The translations under genes were made by a program, and so were the position numbers. Positions 1-8,000 of a DNA stretch of 14,001 nt are shown piece after piece. The stretch's first letter is position 1. The number at the start of each line of letters is the position of its first letter. Origin of the DNA: CAADGY01 sp035714225. Lineage in GTDB: Bacteria; Acidobacteriota; Terriglobia; Bryobacterales; Bryobacteraceae. The notes beneath the pieces are model-generated. The model saw nothing but the letters and a program-made list of their open reading frames with translations, was not told the origin of the DNA and did not search any database. The DNA is taken from positions 1 through 14,001 of the forward strand of contig DASTMK010000424.1 in assembly GCA_035714225.1 (NCBI GenBank). The letters run 5' to 3'.

Positions 1-58
1 GCCTCGCGCTGCCTGGAATTTTGAAACCTCCGGGCGGCGTACTGCATCAGACCAACTA

Positions 59-165
59 GCACGAGGGGAGTAGATCACTCCTTAGAGTTTGGCGGCTCGT
101 CAAGACGGTTGTCTAGAGACGATCCGGGCCGCCAGCGGGCGAAAGCTCAGATCGAGACCTCTTGC
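59..165 (+). promoter_or_regulatory. yybP-ykoY manganese riboswitch aptamer upstream of terC
   Basis: Seen in sequence: GCAcGAGG (59-66) pairs with CCTCtTGC (158-165) with one mismatch to form P1, and is followed directly by the family signature GGAGTAG (67-73). A short P2 is formed by ACTC (77-80) and GAGT (85-88). P3 is GGCGGC (91-96) with GCCGCC (128-133); it encloses TCGTCAA (97-103) and CCGG (124-127), the conserved loop bases that flank the metal site in the Lactococcus yybP aptamer. P4 is GGGC (137-140) with GCTC (145-148), closed by a GAAA tetraloop, and the 3' side ends in the typical GAGACC. Known: this class binds Mn2+ and often precedes TerC/Alx-type genes, as it does here. I infer a transcriptional ON switch because the 3' strand of P1 is also the left arm of the terminator. 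No convincing promoter is visible upstream; TTGAAA at 21-26 is a possible -35 box without a good -10. Confidence 0.9.
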
Positions 166-190
166 GGTTCGAGCCGCAAGAGGTCTTTTT
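155..190 (+). terminator. Intrinsic terminator, expression platform of the Mn riboswitch
   Basis: A perfect 13-bp stem is formed by AGACCTCTTGCGG (155-167) and its complement at 174-186, with a six-base loop and a run of five T (186-190). It lies 28 bp before the terC start codon, so it stops transcription inside the leader rather than after a gene. Bases 158-165 belong both to this stem and to aptamer helix P1, so the two structures exclude each other. Confidence 0.93.
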
Positions 191-218
191 GCGTTAGGGC
201 CTCGCGCGCATAAACCTA

Positions 219-1235
219 ATGGACCTTATCCTTTTCCCTTTTTCCGAATACTGGTGGTTTTACGGGGCCTTCTCCGCTTTCGTTTTCCTTTTGCTGGCGC
301 TTGACCTGGGGGTATTTCACCGGAAGGCGCACGACGTGTCCTTTCGCGAAGCCACCATCTGGAGCGTCGTTTGGGTCAGCCTGGCATTGCTGTTCAATTT
401 CGGCCTGTACCAGTATGCCGCCAGTCATTTCCCCCAAGCGGTCGCGCGGCAGGTGGGGTTCGAGTTTCTAACGGGTTACATTGTCGAAAAAGCGCTTTCG
501 ATAGACAACATCTTCGTCTTCGTACTCGTATTCGGCTACTTCGGAATTCCGTCGAAATACCAGCACCGTGTCCTGTTCTACGGCATTCTGGGGGCATTCG
601 TATTTCGCGCGATCTTTATCGCCATGGGATCGGTGCTGATGCAATACCACTGGGTGGTGGTTTTCTTCGGCGCGGTCCTCATCCTGACCGGTGTAAAAAT
701 GTTCTTCGCGCCGGACAAGCAGATTCACCCCGAGAAGAACCCGATCATTCGCCTGTTCCGTAAAGCGGTACCCGTCACACCCGAGCTTCACGGCCAGAAA
801 TTCTTCGTGCGCCTGAACCAGGTGGTGCACGCCACCCCATTGTTCGTCGCTCTGCTGTTTCTCGAACTCAGCGATATTGTGTTCGCCATTGACTCGGTTC
901 CGGCTATTTTTGCGCTCACGGATGAGCCGATGATCGTCTTCACGTCCAATATTTTCGCCATTCTCGGGCTTCGCGCGATGTATTTCATGCTGGCGAGCGC
1001 GGTGAACAAATTTCACATGCTCCAATATGGGCTGGCGTTCGTTCTCGTGTTCGTCGGCCTGAAGATGGTCTGGCTCAATAACTGGTTCGGCGGAAAGTTC
1101 CCGATCACGGTTTCGCTGGGCATTATTGCGGGCGCCATCGGTGTCTCGGTTGTCGCGTCGCTGCTGGTGCCGCCACGGGAGAAGGCGCCGGAGCAGGCGG
1201 GTGGAAGCGCCGATCAGAAGGTTCTCAAGGTTTAA
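219..1235 (+). CDS. alx: TerC/Alx family integral membrane metal (Mn2+) exporter
   Basis: This 338-residue inner-membrane protein closely matches E. coli Alx in length and motif order. Conserved segments seen are FLTGYIVEKALSIDNIF (D96 and N97), a short cytoplasmic stretch near residues 165-195, and ELSDIVFAIDSVPAIFA (E216, D219, D225), followed by TSNIFAILGLRAMYF. These acidic residues lie inside predicted membrane helices and are thought to carry the metal ion in the TerC family. About eight or nine hydrophobic helices are visible, and the C-terminal tail is short and polar. Known: Alx and related TerC proteins export Mn2+ and are controlled by yybP-ykoY RNA. The riboswitch in the leader supports the manganese role far better than the older tellurite name. 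The ATG at 219 lacks a clear Shine-Dalgarno sequence. The 3' end overlaps the convergent gene by 11 bp. Function is sure at family level; the exact substrate is inferred. Confidence 0.93.
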   Translation: MDLILFPFSEYWWFYGAFSAFVFLLLALDLGVFHRKAHDVSFREATIWSVVWVSLALLFNFGLYQYAASHFPQAVARQVGFEFLTGYIVEKALSIDNIFVFVLVFGYFGIPSKYQHRVLFYGILGAFVFRAIFIAMGSVLMQYHWVVVFFGAVLILTGVKMFFAPDKQIHPEKNPIIRLFRKAVPVTPELHGQKFFVRLNQVVHATPLFVALLFLELSDIVFAIDSVPAIFALTDEPMIVFTSNIFAILGLRAMYFMLASAVNKFHMLQYGLAFVLVFVGLKMVWLNNWFGGKFPITVSLGIIAGAIGVSVVASLLVPPREKAPEQAGGSADQKVLKV

Positions 1236-3993
1236 CGAGCGCTGTAGCTACTTGGCGGCGCAGCGTCTCCAGATCGCGATTTTGAATGTTCTGGAAGCGC
1301 ATGGTGCCGGCGTCTTCTTCGTATTTCTCTTCCACCTCCGCCGCCAGGTCCAGCGCCTCGCGCACCGAGCGCGTCAAAATCTCCCGCGACCATCCTTTCG
1401 ATTTCGCCAGTAGATTCAGGTACTCCATATCCTGCTGACCCCGGCGGTAGGCTTTCAGCCGCAAGGAGGCGAACGGCTCCGTCTGCCCGAATTTCGCGCC
1501 GCTGTAGAACACCGTGAGCGGCTCGGTCCTTTTCCACGCGTTCTGTGTGCGTGTGGCAAGCCATGGCAGCAGGCCGTCGCCGCCATTCAGCCACACGCGC
1601 CAGGCCCATGCCCGCAGCATCACGTTGGTGTTGCGCGGATGATTCGTGCTGGCGTAATTCCAGAGTTCCTTTCCAAACCGGTTGCGGTCCTGAAGAAGGC
1701 GCGGCTTGTCGTGAAACCGGCGGCTGATGGTGTTCAGATCGATCTGTCCCGTGAGCAGGTCGCGCATCCAATCCACACGGCTGATGTCCGTGCGAAAGAG
1801 GATGTTCGAGCCCGGCGCTTCCCCGAGCCGGCGCATCGCGAGCCAGCCGAGAAAGCTGATAGCCCGCACATCGTCCCGATGGTTCGGTTCATCGAGCAGC
1901 CACCAGCCGATGCCGCGCCCGCCCTGCTCCGGCCGCTTCCAGTAGTACTTGTTGTTGAAGTAGACGACAAATTTCGTGTGTGTATTCCAGCCGCGCGATT
2001 TGATGTGGCGTGCGAAATCGAGCGCGACCGCCGAAAAGCGGTCCTGGTATTCCTTGCTGAATTCTTCTTCGACCGGCCCCGCCGTCAGGGCATGCCTGGT
2101 GATAAGTGCTTCGTATTCCCCGGTGGTCTTCGCTACCGCCGGATTATCCGCCCGGTAGTGCTTCCGCAGATCGCCGGGCCAGTTCTCGAAAAACGGCAGG
2201 TACATGGCGTCCACGGGTACGCCGGCACGCGGCATGTCCTGGAACAGTTCTCCGCTGACCAGCGGGCCCCAGTGCGCATCCCAATCCGTCCAGTCGGCCA
2301 CGCGCGTTTCCGCGCCTTCACCGGTAAGAGGTGGGGCGTGGTCCGGCACGGTGCTTCCGTTGTGCGAGTAGCCGAGAACGTCCAGGTTGGCACGATGCAG
2401 ATGCGCTACGCGATGAAACGCGTGCTCTACCGCGCGATACTCCGGCGTGCCTCGCGTTGGTCCTTCGACTCCGCTGTAGCAGTTCAGGTCCACGACGAAG
2501 GAAACTTTATCCGGCAGCATCAAGGGCAGGACGGTAACTTCGACAGGCACACGCTGGTCCAGTCCCGCCTCCGACCGGACGCGCAGCTCGCCCGTATGCA
2601 CACCGGGCTTCGCATCATGCGGGATATAAATATCGACGAACACGGGCTGCACCGTCTGACCCGGCACCGGGTTATCTGTTGACGGAATGGCGAAGGGCCT
2701 CGTCAGCGGCACCAGTGGATCCGGATGGAAGAGGTTCGGGTTCTTGTCGTCCCGGACGAACCACTCGCGATAGAGCTGTATCGCCCCGGTCTTTTGCAGG
2801 ACTGCGGGCAGCTTATTGCCTGCAAACAGCGGCTTGGAGACTTCAATCGTAACGCCGTTCTGCACACCCTCCACGGCCAACTGAAACGCTACGAACTCAT
2901 TGCGCGCACCGGTCAGCTTCACACCGTCGTTCCAGACGACGTCGCGTTCCAGCAGTGCACCGCTCACCGGATTGATTTTGACCGTATCCGGCGCCGTCCA
3001 CACGCGGGACCGCGGACCGTCGCTGCCCGTCACCGGATCGGCAGCCGGCAGTTTGCGGCTGAGAGGCGCGTCGATGCGAACCGGGCCAACCTCTGTCACC
3101 GGGCTTGCCGTACCGCGTTCATCCAAAGTACGCGAAGCAAAATAATAAGTGCCCGGGGCCAGGTCGTCCAGCTTGACCGTCACCGTTCCACTGAGGCTGT
3201 TGCTCGTGGCCAGCGGATGCGGTTTCGGAGCGAGAGGATCGATCAGCCAGCGCGGATAGGCTTTCGCCGCGGCGAAGTCTTTGATGGGAGATTGCGCATA
3301 TCGCACATCGAGACGCGCACGCGCGCCTTCAAACACCAGCGTGCCGCCCGCATGGCGGCCTCGCGGAGCGGCGGGCACCTTCGCGTTCGGCTTATCCGCT
3401 TCTACCACGAGTACCGGCGCGTGCTTCCCTTCTTTGCTCGACAGCACGTGCCGCGTCCGCGTCTGGCCTTTTTCGTCCGTCAGCAGGATACCGAACTGGT
3501 CGCCAGTGGCCAGCGCCGTCACGATGTCGGGTGAGACATCCGCCTCAAACCAGCCATTCCCGGCGTCGCGCACACGCGGGTACACATAAAGGCTGCCGCC
3601 CTGGGAGAACGTGACGTCCACCAGGTCCGACCCTTTGTATGACCACCAACCGGCAGGCGACGGGCGGTAGAAGATCGCCTCGCTTTCCTTCCACGGGCCG
3701 TTTCCGCTCACGGTTGAAATGCCGACCGTATGCAATGGAACCGGTGATGGAGCGGCATGCACGCGCAGCATCGCCTTGGTTACCTGGAGCCCTTTCAGGG
3801 CAGACGTGTCGAACTGGAGCAGCGCAAAGCTGACCCGGCCCTGGATCACCAACTCCGGTTCCGCCCCGCGAGGCGGCTCCGGTTTCGACGCCAGGTCGGC
3901 AAAGGTGACGGTCGCGTCGGCAGTGACCGGGAGCGTAAGGCGGTCCGCGCCCATCGCGCAAAACGCGGCAAGCAGAAGAGTGACGAATTTCAT
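1225..3993 (-). CDS. Secreted multidomain GH123/DUF4091-family glycosidase-like protein
   Basis: This is a 922-residue exported protein. Residues 1-17 form a signal peptide (MKFVTLLLAAFCAMGA, likely cut after the last Ala) without a lipobox. Residues about 25-200 resemble a DNRLRE/CBM96-like beta-sandwich (ALLQFDTSALKG at its start, RHVLSSKEG near its end). Residues about 215-310 look like a fibronectin-III module ending in LAPGTYYFASRTLDERG. Residues about 360-500 form another beta-rich domain, and about 500-880 match the GH123/DUF4091 catalytic barrel. The motif WWLLDEPNH places an adjacent acidic pair at D701-E702, the arrangement that GH123 enzymes use for substrate-assisted catalysis. 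Characterised GH123 members are beta-N-acetylgalactosaminidases, but the DUF4091 group is broad, so the substrate here is unknown. It is transcribed divergently from mrp with a 55-bp gap and stands alone, with no visible partner transporter or other glycosidase. Confidence 0.85.
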   Translation of the reverse strand: MKFVTLLLAAFCAMGADRLTLPVTADATVTFADLASKPEPPRGAEPELVIQGRVSFALLQFDTSALKGLQVTKAMLRVHAAPSPVPLHTVGISTVSGNGPWKESEAIFYRPSPAGWWSYKGSDLVDVTFSQGGSLYVYPRVRDAGNGWFEADVSPDIVTALATGDQFGILLTDEKGQTRTRHVLSSKEGKHAPVLVVEADKPNAKVPAAPRGRHAGGTLVFEGARARLDVRYAQSPIKDFAAAKAYPRWLIDPLAPKPHPLATSNSLSGTVTVKLDDLAPGTYYFASRTLDERGTASPVTEVGPVRIDAPLSRKLPAADPVTGSDGPRSRVWTAPDTVKINPVSGALLERDVVWNDGVKLTGARNEFVAFQLAVEGVQNGVTIEVSKPLFAGNKLPAVLQKTGAIQLYREWFVRDDKNPNLFHPDPLVPLTRPFAIPSTDNPVPGQTVQPVFVDIYIPHDAKPGVHTGELRVRSEAGLDQRVPVEVTVLPLMLPDKVSFVVDLNCYSGVEGPTRGTPEYRAVEHAFHRVAHLHRANLDVLGYSHNGSTVPDHAPPLTGEGAETRVADWTDWDAHWGPLVSGELFQDMPRAGVPVDAMYLPFFENWPGDLRKHYRADNPAVAKTTGEYEALITRHALTAGPVEEEFSKEYQDRFSAVALDFARHIKSRGWNTHTKFVVYFNNKYYWKRPEQGGRGIGWWLLDEPNHRDDVRAISFLGWLAMRRLGEAPGSNILFRTDISRVDWMRDLLTGQIDLNTISRRFHDKPRLLQDRNRFGKELWNYASTNHPRNTNVMLRAWAWRVWLNGGDGLLPWLATRTQNAWKRTEPLTVFYSGAKFGQTEPFASLRLKAYRRGQQDMEYLNLLAKSKGWSREILTRSVREALDLAAEVEEKYEEDAGTMRFQNIQNRDLETLRRQVATALVKP

Positions 3994-4036
3994 TCCATTC
4001 GAGTTTATCCAACCTGGTATCCAATGCAGGAGTTGT

Positions 4037-4042
4037 TACGAT
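4037..4042 (+). promoter_or_regulatory. Candidate -10 box of mrp (TACGAT)
   Basis: TACGAT lies seven bases before the mrp ATG at 4049, so transcription would begin at or next to the start codon and give a leaderless mRNA. No good -35 hexamer is seen at normal spacing. The box resembles the -10 boxes before infA and the AAA+ gene in position of T, A and the final AT. The call is weak because it rests on one short match. Confidence 0.35.
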
Positions 4043-4048
4043 GACTTT

Positions 4049-4867
4049 ATGGGTCCTACTCCCGCAAGCGAACAACCTAAACTTCCGATTGAAGGCGTTC
4101 GGAACCTGATTGCGATCGGTTCCGGCAAAGGAGGCGTGGGGAAAACCACGGTGGCCGTGAACCTCGCGCTTGCGCTGCGCAGCCTGGGATCGAAAGTCGG
4201 ATTGCTCGATGCCGATGTGTATGGCCCCAATGTTCCGCTGATGATGGGGTTGCAGGAGACGCCGCACGCTATTGGCAACCGGATTCAGCCGCTCGAAAAA
4301 TACGGAATCAAGCTGATGTCGATGGGCTTTCTGAATCCCGGCGACAAACCTCTGATCTGGCGCGGTCCCATGCTGCATAGCGTGATGCAGCAGTTCCTGC
4401 GCGGCGTGGATTGGGGCGAGTTGGATTACCTGCTGATCGACTTACCTCCTGGGACAGGCGACGTGCAACTCTCCCTGATCCAGACGGCCCCACTGACGGG
4501 ATCGATTGTGGTAACGACGCCGTCGGAGGTATCGCTCGAGGATGCCCGAAAAGCCGTGAACATGTTCCAACAGGTAAGGGTGGAAGTGATCGGGCTGATC
4601 GAGAATATGAGTTACCTGAAGTGCCCGCACTGTTCGGAACGGATCGACGTTTTCAGCACCGGAGGGGGACAGAAGACGGCGCAGGCGATGGGTGTGAATT
4701 TCCTCGGTGCGCTACCCCTCGACCCGCAGGTTCGTATCGGGGGCGACACCGGGAATCCGGTGGCACTGAAAGACTCCTCGGCATTTCATGAGATCGGCGC
4801 GCAGGTATTGGAACGAGTGCAGGCGGTCGGAGCCCCGCGCGGCCCCTCCATCGAAATCGAAGATTAG
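4049..4867 (+). CDS. mrp: Mrp/ApbC/NBP35-type Fe-S cluster carrier P-loop ATPase (short form)
   Basis: This 272-residue cytoplasmic ATPase binds and transfers [4Fe-4S] clusters to apo-proteins. Visible motifs are the deviant Walker A GSGKGGVGKTT (residues 24-34), LLDADVYGPNVP, the switch/Walker B region LLIDLPPGTGDVQLS, and the CPHC pair (C192, C195) in MSYLKCPHCSERIDVF, which holds the bridging cluster in the dimer. E. coli Mrp (369 residues) has an extra N-terminal MIP18/DUF59 domain that is absent here, so this is the short NBP35-like form. The frame stays open upstream to 3719, but that stretch is antisense to the glycosidase gene and has no family similarity, so the ATG at 4049 is the start. 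The only Shine-Dalgarno-like run, AGGAG at 4028-4032, is 16 bases away and better placed for an out-of-frame ATG at 4041. The neighbouring Fe-S dehydratase-activase genes are plausible clients, by inference only. Confidence 0.93.
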   Translation: MGPTPASEQPKLPIEGVRNLIAIGSGKGGVGKTTVAVNLALALRSLGSKVGLLDADVYGPNVPLMMGLQETPHAIGNRIQPLEKYGIKLMSMGFLNPGDKPLIWRGPMLHSVMQQFLRGVDWGELDYLLIDLPPGTGDVQLSLIQTAPLTGSIVVTTPSEVSLEDARKAVNMFQQVRVEVIGLIENMSYLKCPHCSERIDVFSTGGGQKTAQAMGVNFLGALPLDPQVRIGGDTGNPVALKDSSAFHEIGAQVLERVQAVGAPRGPSIEIED

Positions 4868-4910
4868 CAGGCGCAGGAGGCCGGCTCGCAAAGAGGCCGT
4901 CCTGGCCGGA

Positions 4911-4930
4911 GGCCCTCTCCCGCGAGGGCC
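4911..4930 (+). other. Hairpin without T-tract between mrp and the activase gene
   Basis: GGCCCTC (4911-4917) and GAGGGCC (4924-4930) form a perfect 7-bp stem with a six-base loop. No T-run follows, so it is not a standard intrinsic terminator. It sits in a 157-bp GC-rich gap that also holds three copies of GAGGCC in the same orientation. It may protect the mrp 3' end or be fortuitous. Confidence 0.35.
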
Positions 4931-4996
4931 ATTGGATGCCAAAAAGAGGCGAACCGGCGATAAAAAGAGCCCATTCGATCTGATTCTCTTGAAAAA

Positions 4997-5021
4997 CGCT
5001 AATCTTTATATGAGATTAGCG
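4997..5021. repeat. Perfect 9-bp-arm palindrome over the activase start region
   Basis: CGCTAATCT (4997-5005) and AGATTAGCG (5013-5021) are exact inverted repeats separated by seven bases (TTATATG). The spacer contains one in-frame ATG (5010), and the next in-frame ATG (5025) begins four bases after the right arm. The centre-to-centre distance of the arms is 16 bp, so they present the same face about one and a half helical turns apart; as RNA it would form a hairpin next to the start. Its AT-rich character stands out in GC-rich surroundings. It is a candidate repressor/activator operator or a translational hairpin. I cannot name the regulator. Confidence 0.6.
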
Positions 5022-5024
5022 ATC

Positions 5025-8000
5025 ATGGGCATCAACATCGGTCTGGATATCGGCGCCATCAGCATCAAGCTCGCCGCGCTCGGCAAACCCGAAGACCGGC
5101 CCATTGTGGACCGTCTGGGACAGCCTGGGTCGAGTTTTCGACGGATTGAGGACGTGTGTGGCAATCCGGCGGCAATCTCCGAATACCGCCGGATATCCGG
5201 CAGTCCCATTCAATCCGCATACGATCTGCTTCTGGATCTCTACGAATTTGTCCCGGAGCGGTTGATTGAAGGAATCCGGGTGACCGGATCGGGCAGCCGC
5301 ACCATCGCAAAAATACTCGGTATCTACTTTGAGAACGAGTTCAAGGCGATCGCGCGCATGTTTGCCGCGGTGCACCCGGAGGTGCGAAGCATTTTCGAAT
5401 TGGGCGGTGAAAGCTCCAAGTATATCCGTCTCGAACCAGGGGACGATTCGGGCGGCTGCGGCATTCTGGACTACGACCGGAGCGGGGAGTGCGCCGCTGG
5501 AACAGGCTCGTTTCTCGACCAGCAGGCGCTGCGGATGGGCTACTCGGTTGAGGAAGTGGGCGACGTCGTCTCGTGCGCGGGTTGTGGAGCGCGGATCGCG
5601 GGCCGATGTTCGGTGTTCGCCAAGTCCGACATGATTCATGCCCAGCAAAAGGGCTATTCGCCCGCCGAAATTCTGCGGGGCCTTTGCGACGCTGTTGCAC
5701 GGAACTTCAAAAGCAGCATCGTGAAGAGCCGGGCCATCGCTCCTCCGGTGGCGCTGATCGGCGCGGTTTCGCAAAACGCCGGAATTGCCGGTGCGCTGCG
5801 GGAGGTGTTCCGCCTGGGCGAGAGCGACCTGATGGTTCCACAACTCTACGCATGGTGCGGAGCGTTGGGCGCAGCGATTCTCGAAGCCGAGGAGCCCCGA
5901 AAACGGTCGTTCCGCGATATTCACAAGTTGAACCAGCACGAATCGGTAATCTGTCGCCTGGATAGCAAACCGCTCTCGATGGAGAAGGTGGTTCTGCTTG
6001 GAGACCGTGTCGATAAATACCAGCCGCCCGAAGGCGATGGTCCCATCGCGGCGTATCTCGGAATCGATATCGGATCCGTTTCGACCAACCTGGTCGCCAT
6101 CGACGAGTCCGCGAACGTGATCCACGATATTTACCTGCGAACCGCCGGCAGGCCCATTGAAGCAGTGCAGAAAGGACTGACGGAGTTGAAGGAGCTCTGG
6201 GGCCACCGGTTGGTCATTGAGGGCGTGGGTACCACCGGCTCCGGACGCGAGTTGATCGCGGAGTTCGTGGGCGCCGACGTCGTCAACGACGAGATTACCG
6301 CCCACAAAACCGGCGCAATCCACATCAGCGACACGCTGGGAGGAGAGCCGGTCGATACCATTTTCGAGATCGGCGGGCAGGATTCGAAATACATCTCGAT
6401 CGAGAACGGCGTCGTGGTGGATTTCGCGATGAATGAGGCATGCGCGGCGGGCACCGGATCGTTCCTGGAAGAACAGGCGGAGAAGCTCGGTATCAGTATC
6501 AAAGGGGAGTTTGCGCGGCTTGCTTTATCGTCCCAGGCGCCAACCCGCCTCGGTGAACGTTGTACGGTATTCATGGAGCGCGATGTCACCGGCTGGCTTC
6601 ACAACGGCGAGACGGTGCCGAACCTGGTAGCGGGACTGGCGTATTCCATTGTTCTGAACTACGTGAACCGCGTGGTCCGCGGGCGGAAGATCGGCGATGT
6701 GATCTACTTCCAGGGTGGAACGGCTTATAATGACGCGGTTGCCGCGGCGTTTGCGAAACTGCTGGGCAAGAAGATCACCGTGCCGCCGTACAACGGTGTG
6801 ATGGGGGCGGTGGGAATGGCCCTGATCGCGCGGCAATGGCATCGGGCGACGCGGGGATTCACACGATTTCGGGGCTATGATCTGAATAACCTGGAAATGT
6901 CCTCACGGGACTTTGTCTGTAAAGCCTGCTCGAACGAGTGCGACATCAAGGAATTCAAGATCGAAGGACAGAAAAGCTACTGGGGTGATAAGTGTTCAGA
7001 CCGTTACCGGAAGGTCTCCTCGACGGGCCGTAAGCCGGTAATCGAAGATCTGTTTGCGTTCCGCGAAAAACTCCTTGAAGAGATAACGGGTGCCCCGCTT
7101 GCGCCTCCGAAACAACTGCCGCGATCGGACCGGATCTGCGTCGGCATTCCGCGCACGATGCCCACCTATGATCAGTATCCGTTCTGGCAGCATTACTTCA
7201 CCGCCATTGGCGTCGACGTGGTTCTGTCGCGGCAAACAGATCCCAAAATTGCGGCGGACGGTGTGGAAATGGCCCTGGCGCAACCCTGCTACCCAGTGCA
7301 GATTGCCCATGGACACGTGCAGTCGCTGCTCGACCTGGGTGTGGATTACGTGCTGACGCCGAACATTCTGAACGCGGAGGCGCACGAAGACACCGTATGC
7401 ACTTCGCATATGTGCCCGTGGAACCAGACGCTGCCTTTTGTTCTGCAATCCGCGCCCCGGCTCGAACCGCACCGCCACAAGTTCCTTACGCCTACTCTAC
7501 ACTTTCAGCTTGGGCGCCAATACGTAGCCCGGACGCTCGCCCAAATGGCGCAGAAACTGGGAGTGAAGCGGCGCGTGAGCGACGCGGCCGTGGATGCGGC
7601 CTATACGGCCCAAAGACAGTTCCAGGAACGAATTCTCGAAGCGGGAGCCGCCGCCATGGCGGCGCTCGATGAGAGCGGGGAGCCCGGCATTTTGCTCATC
7701 GGGCGGGGCTATAACATCTACGACCGCAACATCAACTGCGACATTCCGAGAAAGCTGCGGCACCACTACGGAGCGAATGTCATTCCGCTTGATTTTCTCG
7801 TCACAGGACGGGAGAGGGTGCAGGATCTGCATCCCAACATGTATTGGTCCTCGGGCCAGAAGATTCTGGCCGCGTCCCGTCTGGCGGCGGCGCATCCCAA
7901 CCTGCACATCATCTACATCACAAACTTCAAGTGCGGGCCGGATTCGTATATCAAGTATTTCGCGCGCCAGACCGCCGGTGTCCCGTTGCTGGTGTTGCAA

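Noticed and set aside
89..304. 71-codon frame across the terC leader
   Set aside because: It lies over the riboswitch and terminator structures and into terC in another frame; no protein features.
1639..2682. 347-codon plus-strand open frame inside the glycosidase gene
   Set aside because: It is antisense to a gene with signal peptide and conserved domains, and its translation is Arg-rich with no recognisable domain; GC-rich codon bias opens this frame.
2725..3534. 269-codon plus-strand open frame
   Set aside because: Also antisense to the glycosidase gene, low-complexity and basic, without a motif or ribosome site.
3719..4048. 110-codon N-terminal extension of mrp
   Set aside because: It runs antisense through the glycosidase signal peptide region and does not resemble the MIP18 domain found at the front of longer Mrp proteins.
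4911..4930. Hairpin as an intrinsic terminator of mrp
   Set aside because: The stem is good but no T-run follows, so it is reported only as a hairpin.
4788..5009. 74-codon N-terminal extension of the activase protein
   Set aside because: It overlaps the end of mrp, is rich in Arg and Lys, and lies before the first conserved strand of the ASKHA fold.
5016..6323. 435-codon minus-strand open frame
   Set aside because: Antisense shadow of the conserved activase repeats; the plus strand carries all family motifs.
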